DNA of 64,000 bases from Actimicrobium antarcticum (GTDB lineage: Bacteria; Pseudomonadota; Gammaproteobacteria; Burkholderiales; Burkholderiaceae_D), in assembly GCF_039536745.1 (NCBI RefSeq), contig NZ_BAAAZE010000002.1:62001-126000 (forward strand), in the 5' to 3' direction. The translations under genes were made by a program, and so were the position numbers. Positions 36,009 to 45,282 of the stretch are shown here, piece after piece. Numbering within the stretch: the first letter of the stretch is position 1; every line of letters begins with the position of its first letter. Below the pieces are notes generated by a model that ran no database searches, was not told the origin of the DNA, and was given only the letters and a program-made list of their open reading frames with translations.

Positions 36009-39000
36009 ATGACCTCACCGCAATTTACCCACCTTCGCCTCCATTCCGAATACTCCATCGTCGACGGCTTGATCCGCATCGATGACGTGGTCGACGCCGC
36101 TGCGGCCGACGCTCAGCCGTCGCTTGCCATCACCGATCTGGCCAATCTGTTCGGCATGGTCAAGTTCTACAAGGCCGCTCGCAAAAAAGGCATCAAGCCG
36201 ATCATCGGTTGCGATGTCTGGATCACCAACGACGACGACCGCGACAAGCCGTCACGCCTGCTGCTGCTGGCAAAAAATGCCGCCGGCTACCTGCAGTTAT
36301 GCGAACTGATTTCGCAAGCCTGGCTCAGTAATTTGCATCGCGGCCGCGCCGAAATCCGCATCGACTGGCTCGAAAAACTCAGTCCGGCCCATGGCCTGAT
36401 CGCGCTGGCCGGCGCGCATTTCGGGGATGTCGGCATCGCCATCGAAAACGGTAATATCGCCGCTGCCGAACGCAATGCACAGCGCTGGTCGCGGATTTTT
36501 CCGGGACATTTTTATATCGAGATCCAGCGTGCCGGCCAGCCCAACCAGGAAGCGCAAGTGCGCCAGCTGGTCGCCCTTGCCGCACGTCTGCAGTTGCCTG
36601 TTGTGGCAACCCATCCAATCCAGTTTCTGACCAAGGAAGAATTCATCGCGCATGAAGCGCGCACCTGTATTTCGGAAGGCGAGATGCTGGCCAATGCGCG
36701 GCGCGTCAAGCGCTTCAACGACCGCCAGTGTTTTACCACGCAGGCCGAGATGGCCGAGCTGTTTGCCGACTTGCCGGGTGCGCTGCAGAATTCGCTCGAC
36801 ATCGCCAAACGCTGCAACCTGACGCTGGTGCTCGGCAAGCCCCGTCTGCCGGACTTTCCGACGCCCGAGGGCATGACGATTGGCGACTTCCTGATCAGCG
36901 AAGCGCGCCGCGGACTGGAGCAGCGCCTGCTGCAGCTGTATCCGGATGCCGTCAAGCGCGAGGCCGAGCGCCAGCGTTATGCCGATCGCCTCGATTTCGA
37001 AACCAATACCATCATCAAGATGGGGTTTCCGGGTTACTTCCTGATCGTGGCCGATTTCATTCAATGGGCCAAGAACAATGGCGTGCCGGTCGGGCCGGGA
37101 CGGGGTTCAGGTGCCGGTTCGCTAGTGGCGTATTCACTCAGCATTACCGACCTCGATCCGCTCGAATACAACCTGCTGTTCGAGCGCTTCCTGAATCCGG
37201 AACGGGTGTCGATGCCCGACTTCGACATCGACTTTTGCCAGGAAGGCCGCGACCGCGTGATCCAGTACGTCAAGGATCGCTACGGCAAGGAAGCGGTCTC
37301 GCAGATCGCCACTTTCGGGACGATGGCGGCCAAGGGGGCGATTCGCGATGTCGGCCGGGTGCTCGACATGGGCTACAACTTCTGCGACGGAATTTCGAAA
37401 CTGATTCCGTTCAAGCCGGGCAAGCAGGTCACCATCGCCGACGCGATCCTGGAAGAACCGCTGCTGGCCGAGCGCCAGGAAAACGAAGACGAAGTGCGCC
37501 AGTTGCTGGATCTGGCGCAGCAGGTCGAAGGCATCGCCCGCAACATCGGCATGCATGCGGGTGGCGTCGTGATCGCGCCGGGCAAGCTGACCGATTTTTG
37601 TCCGCTGTACACGCAGGGCGGCGAATCGGGCGTGGTCTCGCAATACGACAAGGATGACGTCGAAGCGGTCGGCCTGGTCAAGTTCGACTTTCTGGGCCTG
37701 ACCACGCTGACCATCCTCGACTGGGCCGTGCGCTATATCAAGCGGCTCGATCCGGCCATGGCCGATTTCAGTCTGGAGAAATTGCCGCTCAACGACAAGG
37801 CGTCGTATGACCTGCTGACCAAGGCCAAGACGGTTGCGGTATTCCAGCTGGAAAGCCGCGGCATGCAGGGCATGCTGAAAGACGCGCGGCCCGATCGTTT
37901 CGAGGACATCATCGCGCTGGTGGCGCTGTACCGGCCGGGTCCGATGGACCTGATCCCGGACTTTTGTCGACGCAAGCACGGCGAGCGCTTCGATTATCCC
38001 GACCCGCGCACCGAGGGCATCCTGTCCGAAACCTACGGCATCATGGTGTATCAGGAGCAGGTGATGCAGATGGCGCAGGTGGTCGGCGGTTACTCGCTCG
38101 GTGGCGCCGATCTGTTGCGGCGCGCGATGGGTAAAAAGAAGGCCGAAGAGATGGCCGAGCACCGCCAGATTTTCCGCGACGGTGCGGCCAAGGATGGCTT
38201 GTCCGAAGCCAAGGCCGACGAGATTTTTGACTTGATGGAGAAGTTCGCCGGCTACGGATTCAACAAATCCCATGCGGCCGCGTATGCATTGCTGGCCTAT
38301 CACACCGCCTACCTGAAAGCGCATCACCCGGCCGCGTTCATGGCCGCCAACCTGTCGCTGGCGATGGACGATACCGAGAAGGTGCGCATTCTGGTCGAGG
38401 ACGTGATCGACGTCTGCGCAATGACCTTGCTGCCGCCCGACATCAATCAATCGGATTACCGGTTCACGCCGGTCGGCGAGCCGGGCAAGCGCGCCAAGCA
38501 GATTCGGTATGGACTCGGTGCAGTCAAGGGTTCGGGGCAGGGCGCGATCGAAGCGATCGTTGCGGCGCGCGCCCATGGTCCGTTCATCGACCTGTTCGAT
38601 TTCGCCAAGCGGGTCGACAAGCGCCAGGTCAATCGCCGCACCATCGATTCATTGATCCGGGCCGGTGCGTTCGATTGCTTCGAGGTCGATCGGGCGATCC
38701 TGCTGGCGTCGGTGGCGCTGGCGCTGGAAGCGGCCGAACAGCATGAAGCATCGATCAATCAGGTCAGTCTGTTCGGTGGTGCCGACAGCGATCTCGACAC
38801 GCAACCGGGTTACGTCAAGGTCGCGCCGTGGACCGACAAGCAGCGCCTGACCGAAGAAAAAATCGCGCTCGGTTTTTATCTGTCCGGTCACCTGTTCACG
38901 TCCTATGCCGACGAAGTGCGCCGCTTCGCCCGCACCAAGCTGTCCAGCCTGGAACCGTCGCGCGATTCGCGCATGATTGCCGGCATCATCGTCGCGATGC

Positions 39001-39461
39001 GGGTGCAGATGACGCAGCGCGGCAAGATGGTGATTGTCACGCTCGATGACTCCAGCGCGACGGTCGATGTGACGGTGTACAACGAGATCTACGACGCCAA
39101 CAAGCGCATGTTCAAGGAAGACGAATTTCTGTGCGTCTCGGGCAAGGTGTCCGAAGACCGCTTTTCGGGCGGCCTGCGCATCACCGCCGAAAAAGTCATG
39201 GACATTGCCGCTGCGCGCATCCAGTACGGCAAGCAGATTGCACTCACGTATTCCGGCAAGCTCGATGCCGCACAGATCAAAAGCCTGCTCACGCCATACC
39301 GTTCCGAGGCCGGCCTGCCGTTCCTGTTGCGTTACACCCAGCAGGGCGCAGCCTGCGAATTGCGCCTGGCTGAAGAATGGAAAGTGCTGCCGGCCGACGG
39401 TCTCAAGCAGGTGCTGTCGGAAAAACTGGGCGGCGATTGTGTCGAGTTCGAATACTTCTGA
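36009..39461 (+). CDS. dnaE: DNA polymerase III alpha subunit
   Basis: The 1150-residue replicative polymerase. The N-terminal PHP domain has THLRLHSEYSIVDGLIRIDD. The catalytic palm includes GPGRGSGAGSLVAYSL and MPDFDIDFCQEGRDRVIQYV with the metal-binding aspartates, followed by SQIATFGTMAAKGAIRDVGR. GYGFNKSHAAAYALLAY precedes the helix-hairpin-helix region, and an OB-fold (MVIVTLDDSSATVDVTVY) lies near residue 1010. Length matches DnaE1. It ends 22 bp before the stop of the convergent unknown gene. Confidence 0.98.
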   Translation: MTSPQFTHLRLHSEYSIVDGLIRIDDVVDAAAADAQPSLAITDLANLFGMVKFYKAARKKGIKPIIGCDVWITNDDDRDKPSRLLLLAKNAAGYLQLCELISQAWLSNLHRGRAEIRIDWLEKLSPAHGLIALAGAHFGDVGIAIENGNIAAAERNAQRWSRIFPGHFYIEIQRAGQPNQEAQVRQLVALAARLQLPVVATHPIQFLTKEEFIAHEARTCISEGEMLANARRVKRFNDRQCFTTQAEMAELFADLPGALQNSLDIAKRCNLTLVLGKPRLPDFPTPEGMTIGDFLISEARRGLEQRLLQLYPDAVKREAERQRYADRLDFETNTIIKMGFPGYFLIVADFIQWAKNNGVPVGPGRGSGAGSLVAYSLSITDLDPLEYNLLFERFLNPERVSMPDFDIDFCQEGRDRVIQYVKDRYGKEAVSQIATFGTMAAKGAIRDVGRVLDMGYNFCDGISKLIPFKPGKQVTIADAILEEPLLAERQENEDEVRQLLDLAQQVEGIARNIGMHAGGVVIAPGKLTDFCPLYTQGGESGVVSQYDKDDVEAVGLVKFDFLGLTTLTILDWAVRYIKRLDPAMADFSLEKLPLNDKASYDLLTKAKTVAVFQLESRGMQGMLKDARPDRFEDIIALVALYRPGPMDLIPDFCRRKHGERFDYPDPRTEGILSETYGIMVYQEQVMQMAQVVGGYSLGGADLLRRAMGKKKAEEMAEHRQIFRDGAAKDGLSEAKADEIFDLMEKFAGYGFNKSHAAAYALLAYHTAYLKAHHPAAFMAANLSLAMDDTEKVRILVEDVIDVCAMTLLPPDINQSDYRFTPVGEPGKRAKQIRYGLGAVKGSGQGAIEAIVAARAHGPFIDLFDFAKRVDKRQVNRRTIDSLIRAGAFDCFEVDRAILLASVALALEAAEQHEASINQVSLFGGADSDLDTQPGYVKVAPWTDKQRLTEEKIALGFYLSGHLFTSYADEVRRFARTKLSSLEPSRDSRMIAGIIVAMRVQMTQRGKMVIVTLDDSSATVDVTVYNEIYDANKRMFKEDEFLCVSGKVSEDRFSGGLRITAEKVMDIAAARIQYGKQIALTYSGKLDAAQIKSLLTPYRSEAGLPFLLRYTQQGAACELRLAEEWKVLPADGLKQVLSEKLGGDCVEFEYF

Positions 39462-39483
39462 TCTGGCCGGTACACCCGCACAA

Positions 39484-41310
39484 TCAGGCCTGCCAGTTAT
39501 GCCGACGCAGCATGCTCAGTGCCTCCGCGCGAACCTGCAGGTGCGTGATTTGCGCAACCCTGGTGGCGAGTTCGGCCAGCAGCGCATCGCGTTGCGCACC
39601 CGCGGCGATGGCGGGCAGTTGCTGGTCGATCAGCGCCAGCGCCTGACGCTGCGCGGGTGCGTCCTGCATGGACAGCACCTGCCGCGCGACACTGCCGACC
39701 AGTCGCAGCGGTTGCCCGCGCATGCCCAGCGCCTTGCGCAATATTGGTTCGATCACCGGATCGGTAAAGTGGCGCGCCCAGCCGGCCAGCACGGCGCGGG
39801 TCGCACTGGTTTGCGCGGCACCCGGTATGGCGCCTTTCCATAACGGCTTCCAGATACCGGCGGCTTTGGCCATCAGCGCGGCCGGCAAATCCGGCAGCAA
39901 GGTACTGAAGCGCACCAGCGTGTCATCGCGTTCGTTCGCAGAAAGTTGACTCAGTTGTATCTCGATGGTGCTCAGTCTCTGATTCTGTGTAGCGAGCATC
40001 GCCGAAGTCGTTGGCAATCCCCGCTGTTGTTCCATTGACTCCAGCGTAGTCGCCACGATGCTGGCCGGACTCTGTACAAACCCGGCCGGAAAATTCATGC
40101 GTTGCGCTTCCTCCACGGCGGCGGCGGCACTGTCGATCAGGTCCTGTGGCGCACGCGTAGTCGAAAATTCGCTGCCATCGTCGGCGCGGTACAGGATGTT
40201 TTTCGATGGTAATCGTATGTCGCGCAGCAGCGGCAGCGCCTTGACCCGCATCGCCACTTCCACACGGACGCGTTCGCCGCTGGCGATGGTCAGTGTGTCG
40301 CGCCAGTTCGCCTCCTTGATGGCCTGCCGCCGCGGCGATGTATGGGCTGCGAGGTTGGCGGCTTTTCGCAGGTCGCTTACCGTCACAGTCGTACGCTGGC
40401 TTGCGATTCCGACGACTTCTTGTCTGATCCTGAGATCCATGGAACCGACTTTGTAAGTGCACTTTGCAACGGTTGCTATGGTATTGGCTGCCTCGGTGTA
40501 CACAGCATTGACGTGTGGCGCGGCATTCGCTGCTTGTCCCTCCAACCCCCGGTCTCCCTGCACATCACGATACTCGGCAAGAAAATCGACAAGCCGGGCA
40601 CGTTCAATCGGCATTTCGCCCAGTTGCTCTTCCAGGGCGGCGCGCACGGTATCAATCGTGACGAGATTGAATGTGGATGGCGGTGCGATCGTGCCCGGCT
40701 GATGGCGCTGTTGCACGACTGCGTCGGTAAACGCCGAGTCTGCTTTCAGGCAGCTCGACGGAAAAGTGGTCCAGGCATCCACCACCACGGCGTTCTGGCC
40801 CTGTTCCGGCGACAGCAGCAACACTTGATGGTCGTCGTCGTTGACAACCACTTCCACCGGCAGGTCAAGTGCTGCTGCCAGTGCAAACGCGACCGCCGTA
40901 TGTTCGGAGCACTGTCCTGCGTTTCCCAGCACACCGATGGCTGCCGTCGATTGCTGGTGAGCGCTGCCGGGTAACGTGATTTTGCGAATGCCGCCGACGT
41001 TGAGCCAGTTGGTCCCGCGTGATCCGGTCATCGCCAGACGTTGATTGGCGGGGCCCCGTGGCAGCAATCGGCGGGTCGCCAATGCCAGCGAGCGACCCTG
41101 TTCAAGACGCGCGATGGTGTCGGGCGAGACGGTTCGCACTTGTGCCTCACCGGCTTCGTGCAACGCTGCCGGAATCGCTTGCAGCGGCGTGTTGCGGGCC
41201 TCTTCATGCAACGCCATCAGGCGTTCTTGGTGGGTCTGTCTGTCGGCATCGGTCTGGTTGCGGTAGGCCTCGGTCCAGATCGGGGCAAGGATGGTATTCA
41301 AGCGTTGCAT
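39484..41310 (-). CDS. Unknown protein with transglutaminase-like Cys-His-Asp signature
   Basis: A 608-residue protein I do not recognise. Residues 130-180 show GNAGQCSEHTAVAFALAAAL (Cys134), then NDDDHQVLLL (His161), then VVVDAWTTF (Asp178), the order and spacing of the transglutaminase/papain-like fold, also used by some bacterial type III effectors. The remainder is Ala/Leu/Gln-rich and probably helical. There is no signal peptide or membrane segment. No secretion-system gene lies nearby. It could be an exported effector, a peptidase or a transglutaminase homologue. The frame is coding on this strand: its helical composition is coherent and the antisense frames are broken. Confidence 0.75.
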   Translation of the reverse strand: MQRLNTILAPIWTEAYRNQTDADRQTHQERLMALHEEARNTPLQAIPAALHEAGEAQVRTVSPDTIARLEQGRSLALATRRLLPRGPANQRLAMTGSRGTNWLNVGGIRKITLPGSAHQQSTAAIGVLGNAGQCSEHTAVAFALAAALDLPVEVVVNDDDHQVLLLSPEQGQNAVVVDAWTTFPSSCLKADSAFTDAVVQQRHQPGTIAPPSTFNLVTIDTVRAALEEQLGEMPIERARLVDFLAEYRDVQGDRGLEGQAANAAPHVNAVYTEAANTIATVAKCTYKVGSMDLRIRQEVVGIASQRTTVTVSDLRKAANLAAHTSPRRQAIKEANWRDTLTIASGERVRVEVAMRVKALPLLRDIRLPSKNILYRADDGSEFSTTRAPQDLIDSAAAAVEEAQRMNFPAGFVQSPASIVATTLESMEQQRGLPTTSAMLATQNQRLSTIEIQLSQLSANERDDTLVRFSTLLPDLPAALMAKAAGIWKPLWKGAIPGAAQTSATRAVLAGWARHFTDPVIEPILRKALGMRGQPLRLVGSVARQVLSMQDAPAQRQALALIDQQLPAIAAGAQRDALLAELATRVAQITHLQVRAEALSMLRRHNWQA

Positions 41311-41680
41311 GAAAACTCTCGGTGTGATTCAGGTAAATAAAATGTCCGGGGCGCGCTGTGCAGCGGTGAAGAGCAGGCTGAGTACGGAATTCAGGCGTTG
41401 CATCGCGGGGGCGGTCGTGGAATGCGTGTAGTGAGGGGCCATTGCTGGCCTGTGCGACGTTAAGTGGTCGTGTCGCCTGACTGGTTCCAAATACGGTTGT
41501 GACCGCGCAAAATTATTTCGCACAAAATCGTCAGCTGGAATTTGCCTTCTCAGCCATTTTTATCGACTTGACCGTTATTTGCGATACGGCCATCCGGTAA
41601 ACTTTTGAGACGCTAAGAGCCCCTTTCCACATGACCCGGAAGCATCGTCACCAGACGCGGGTAAACGACAAGAAGCACGG
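41311..41680. other. Intergenic stretch with a short N-terminus-like minus-strand frame
   Basis: 370 bp between two minus-strand genes. A minus-strand frame ending at 41329 contains MQRLNSVLSLLFTAAQRAPD before its stop. This resembles MQRLNTILAPIWTEAYRNQT, the start of the neighbouring unknown protein. It may be a relic of a duplicated 5' end or chance. Nothing else is evident; no hrpII-type box was seen on the minus strand. Confidence 0.4.
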
Positions 41681-42595
41681 TCACAGGGACTGCTCAGCAG
41701 GCCAGCGGATGTTACAAAAACTGAAGAGAAAAGCCATGGCACTTTCGGCTGCGGGAGACAACGAGCGACCTCCGCGCGTGAGGACGAAGAAGCGTCGTTT
41801 CACTTCCGGATCGCGCAGCGGGCGCATCTCCAGCTTGTAGAGTTCTACCAGCGAATTGGCATACGGGATGCAGGCAGTGACACCCAGCCCGCTGCTGGCC
41901 ATGCTGAGTGCCGTCGACATGAACGCCACTTCGTGGGCTGGCGTCAGGGTCAGGTCCAGAATCGCCGCATGCAAGTCCACGGCAATACGCTCCGTAAAAT
42001 GACCTCGCAGCGAGATGAAGGGATAGGCTGCCAGATCCGCCCATCGAACTTCGCTGTGAGCCGCCAGCGGATGGCCGGGTGGAAATACGACCACGAACGG
42101 TAGTTCGAAGAGCTGTTTGGCTGCAAGGTCGGAACTTGGATCCCGCTCCGGACCGACGCCGAAATCCACCTCACCCGTGATGACCTTTGGCGCGACCTCT
42201 TCGACACCGCAATCGACCAGGCGGATCGCGATCTCAGGATATTCCTTGTTGTAGGCGGCGATGAATTCTGTCAGCAAGGTGCATGACATCAGCTGTGGCC
42301 CTGCGATACGCACCAGCCCTTTCTTCAACGCCGTGACGTCAGCCACCCCGGTCAGTACCCGGTCCAGATCCTGAATGATTTTGTCGACCAGGGGGACCAG
42401 ATCACTCCCGATGTTTGATAGCTGGATTCTGCGCGTGCTGCGATCCATGAGCCTTGCACCGATCGCGTTTTCGAGCTCCTTGATCAGGCTGCTCAGCGCC
42501 GACTGCGTGACGAACAGGCTTTCGGCGGCCAATGTAAAGCTGCCGGTGCGGGCAACAGCCAGGAACGCGCGCAATTGCTTGAGTGTGACGTTCAT
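41681..42595 (-). CDS. LysR-type transcriptional regulator
   Basis: A 304-residue LysR regulator. The N-terminal winged helix-turn-helix is MNVTLKQLRAFLAVARTGSF, then TLAAESLFVTQSALSSLIKE; the effector-binding domain follows (about 90-295), with GLVRIAGPQLMSCTLLTEFI and VDFGVGPERDPSSDLAAKQL. It is divergent from the P450 gene across 306 bp, the usual arrangement for LysR control of an adjacent catabolic operon, so an aromatic acid is the likely inducer (inference). The start at 42595 has AGAAGA a few nt upstream and begins directly at the helix-turn-helix; the longer frame start adds 15 residues that do not look conserved. Confidence 0.92.
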   Translation of the reverse strand: MNVTLKQLRAFLAVARTGSFTLAAESLFVTQSALSSLIKELENAIGARLMDRSTRRIQLSNIGSDLVPLVDKIIQDLDRVLTGVADVTALKKGLVRIAGPQLMSCTLLTEFIAAYNKEYPEIAIRLVDCGVEEVAPKVITGEVDFGVGPERDPSSDLAAKQLFELPFVVVFPPGHPLAAHSEVRWADLAAYPFISLRGHFTERIAVDLHAAILDLTLTPAHEVAFMSTALSMASSGLGVTACIPYANSLVELYKLEMRPLRDPEVKRRFFVLTRGGRSLSPAAESAMAFLFSFCNIRWPAEQSL

Positions 42596-42901
42596 CGATT
42601 TATCTTCTAACGCTATCAAAAAAAACTGATTGAATGGCAAGTCGTATTGCAGTGTAATCGTCAGTGAAATGGCGCACGATTCGCTGCACTGTCGGATGGG
42701 ATTTGAGCTCTGTCACCGCCTCAGTTGAGGAGGAAAAAGGCGTAGCAACGATAGCACTCTTGCCGACATCGCCGCGGTGATCCACACCTGCATGGTCCGC
42801 CTTTTTCCAGTTCAGGCTCCTGATGCCTGCCTGAGCGTGCCGATTATCGGTGTCGAGTCACTGCGCAATGTGCTGATGCACTTTTAAATAGAAAGACAAG
42901 C
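42596..42901. promoter_or_regulatory. Divergent control region between the LysR gene and the P450 gene
   Basis: 306 bp without a gene, probably holding both promoters and the LysR operator. AGAAAGA lies a few bases before the P450 ATG and is its likely ribosome-binding site. An imperfect dyad, TGCGCAATGTGCTGATGCA, at about 42862-42880 is one possible regulator site. I could not settle on a clear T-N11-A box by eye. Confidence 0.45.
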
Positions 42902-45247
42902 ATGTCAAATGTCGACGCATCCCCCCGCAACAATGCATGCCCTGTCGGGCAGTTGCCAGTCTCCGGACAGCGCGCACCTGACGGGTGTCCCGTGAGCGCA
43001 CGCGCCGCCGATTTCGATCCCTTCACCGACGCTTACCAGCAAGATCCGCCCGAGTACCTACGCTGGGCCCGCGAGCAGGAGCCGATCTTTTTTAGTCCTC
43101 AACTGGGCTACTGGGTGGTCACCCGCTACGACAGCATCAAGGCCATCTTTCGCGACAACATCACCTTCAGCCCCTCGATCGCCCTTGAGAAGATTACGCC
43201 GACGAGCGACGAGGCCAATGCGGTGCTCGCGTCCTACGGCTACGCAATGAACCGTACGCTGGTCAATGAGGACGAGCCGGCGCATATGCCGCGGCGGCGG
43301 ATGTTGATGGACCCGTTCACTCCCGAGGCGCTGAAGCATCACGAACCGATGGTGCGCAAGCTCGCCAGGGAGTACGTGAGCCGGTTCATTGATGACGGCA
43401 GAGCCGATCTGGTCGACCAGATGCTGTGGGAAATCCCGCTGACGGTGGCCTTGCACTTTTTGGGCGTCCCCGAAGAAGACATGGATACGTTGCGCAAGTA
43501 CTCCATCGCGCATACGGTCAATACCTGGGGCCGCCCGCAACCCGAAGAGCAGGTCGAGGTGGCGCACGCGGTTGGCAACTTCTGGCAATTTGCCGGCAAA
43601 GTGCTGGACAAGATGCGGCAGGATCCGTCGGGCGACGGCTGGATGTTCTACGGCATCCGCAAGCAAAAGGAGAATCCGGAAATCGTTACCGACTCCTACC
43701 TGCACTCGATGATGATGGCCGGTATCGTCGCGGCGCACGAGACCACTGCGAATGCGACCGCCAACGCAATGAAGCTGCTGCTGTCGCATCCGGATGTGTG
43801 GCGCGAGATAGGCGAAGACCCTAGCCTGATCCCCAATGCCGTCGAGGAATGCCTGCGCCACAATGGATCGATCGCGGCCTGGCGGCGCCTCGTCACGGCG
43901 GATACGCAGGTCGACGGTGTCGATCTGCCGGCTGGCGCCAGGCTGCTGATCGTGACATCGTCGGCCAACCACGACGAGCGCCACTTCACGGATGCGGATC
44001 TGTTTGACATTCGCCGCGACAACTCGGTCGATCACCTGACCTTCGGGTACGGCTCGCACCAGTGCATGGGCAAGAATCTGGCGCGCATGGAGATGCAGAT
44101 CTTTGTGGAGGAGTTTGCCCGGCGCCTGCCGCACATGAGGTTGGCACAACAGACGTTCAGCTATGTGCCGAACACTTCGTTTCGCGGTCCCGAGCACTTG
44201 TGGGTCGAGTGGGACCCGAACGCCAACCCCGAGAGAAAAGATGCCGGTCGACGTGCGTCGACGATGCCGATCCGCGTCGGTGAGCCGTCCAGGCATGCCA
44301 TCACGCGGCAGGTCATTGTCGACAGTGTCACACCGGTCGCGGAGGGCATAGTCAGGCTGCGGCTGGTGGCGCCCGATGGCAAAGCGATGCCGCGCTGGAC
44401 ACCGGGTTCCCACATCGATATCGACTGTGGCACGCCCGACCTGTCGCGCCAGTATTCGCTGTGTGGCGATCCTGCCGAAACCAACGTGCTGGAAATCGCG
44501 GTGCTGCGCGAGGATCAGGGCCGTGGTGGCTCGACCTGGGTGCACACGCAGGTCAAGGCTGGCGATCGACTCACGATGCGCGGCCCGCGCAACCATTTTC
44601 GGCTCGATGAAGATGCCGGCAAGATTGTCTTTGTTGCAGGCGGTATCGGCATCACGCCGATCAGCGCGATGGCGCGCCGCGCCAGGTCGCTAGGCATCGA
44701 CTATCAGCTGCACTACAGCGGACGCAGACGCAGCACGATGGCATTGCTCGATGATCTGGCGGCGCTGCACGGTGATCGCCTGCATGTCTACGCCGGCGAC
44801 GAACGACACAACGACCTGGCCGCGCTGCTGCGCACCCCGGAATCGGGCACGCGGATCTATGCCTGCGGCCCGGCGAAGATGCTCAGGGCGCTCGAAATCT
44901 GTTCGGCGCATTGGCCGGACGATGCGCTGCGTACCGAGCATTTCGTAGCGACGAAGGGCCAGCTCGACCCTGCAAAGGAACACGCCTTCGAGGTCGAATT
45001 GAAGGATTCGGGTCTGGTCGTCAAAGTTCGGGCAGACCAGACCATGCTGGCCGCCCTGCGCGCCGCAAATGTCGACGTGCAGAGCGATTGCGAAGAGGGC
45101 CTGTGCGGCTCCTGCGAGGTGCGCGTGCTTGCGGGCGAGGTCGACCACCGCGACGTTGTGCTCACTCGCGCCGAACGCGATGCGAATAACAAAGTGATGA
45201 CGTGCTGCTCACGTGCCCTGGGTGGCAGGCTCGTGCTTGAACTTTGA
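42902..45247 (+). CDS. Self-sufficient cytochrome P450 fused to phthalate-dioxygenase-type reductase (CYP116B-like)
   Basis: A 781-residue single-chain monooxygenase. P450 domain 1-440: AAHETT in helix I (277-282), ECLR (316-319) as ExxR, and FGYGSHQCMG with heme ligand Cys388. Reductase 465-685: RQYSLCGDP for FMN and FVAGGIGITPISAM for the nicotinamide. Ferredoxin 695-781: plant-type 2Fe-2S ligands Cys730, Cys735, Cys738 and Cys768. CYP116B enzymes take electrons from NAD(P)H to heme within one polypeptide and hydroxylate or dealkylate aromatics. It is followed by an aromatic-acid importer and homogentisate genes, so a phenylacetate-type substrate is a reasonable inference; the substrate is not readable from sequence. 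All cofactor residues are present. Confidence 0.94.
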   Translation: MSNVDASPRNNACPVGQLPVSGQRAPDGCPVSARAADFDPFTDAYQQDPPEYLRWAREQEPIFFSPQLGYWVVTRYDSIKAIFRDNITFSPSIALEKITPTSDEANAVLASYGYAMNRTLVNEDEPAHMPRRRMLMDPFTPEALKHHEPMVRKLAREYVSRFIDDGRADLVDQMLWEIPLTVALHFLGVPEEDMDTLRKYSIAHTVNTWGRPQPEEQVEVAHAVGNFWQFAGKVLDKMRQDPSGDGWMFYGIRKQKENPEIVTDSYLHSMMMAGIVAAHETTANATANAMKLLLSHPDVWREIGEDPSLIPNAVEECLRHNGSIAAWRRLVTADTQVDGVDLPAGARLLIVTSSANHDERHFTDADLFDIRRDNSVDHLTFGYGSHQCMGKNLARMEMQIFVEEFARRLPHMRLAQQTFSYVPNTSFRGPEHLWVEWDPNANPERKDAGRRASTMPIRVGEPSRHAITRQVIVDSVTPVAEGIVRLRLVAPDGKAMPRWTPGSHIDIDCGTPDLSRQYSLCGDPAETNVLEIAVLREDQGRGGSTWVHTQVKAGDRLTMRGPRNHFRLDEDAGKIVFVAGGIGITPISAMARRARSLGIDYQLHYSGRRRSTMALLDDLAALHGDRLHVYAGDERHNDLAALLRTPESGTRIYACGPAKMLRALEICSAHWPDDALRTEHFVATKGQLDPAKEHAFEVELKDSGLVVKVRADQTMLAALRAANVDVQSDCEEGLCGSCEVRVLAGEVDHRDVVLTRAERDANNKVMTCCSRALGGRLVLEL

Positions 45248-45282
45248 ACCGCTACATACAAAAACTACATCAGGAGATTGCA

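Noticed and set aside
37134..38576. 480-codon minus-strand frame inside dnaE
   Set aside because: Antisense to the catalytic core of DNA polymerase III; codon-bias shadow.
41311..41680. hrpII-type promoter box that would support a type III effector
   Set aside because: No TTCG-N16-TTCG pair was found on the minus strand upstream of the transglutaminase-like gene.
43058..44596. 512-codon minus-strand frame inside the P450 gene
   Set aside because: The plus strand carries every P450 and reductase motif at the right spacing; the antisense frame has none.
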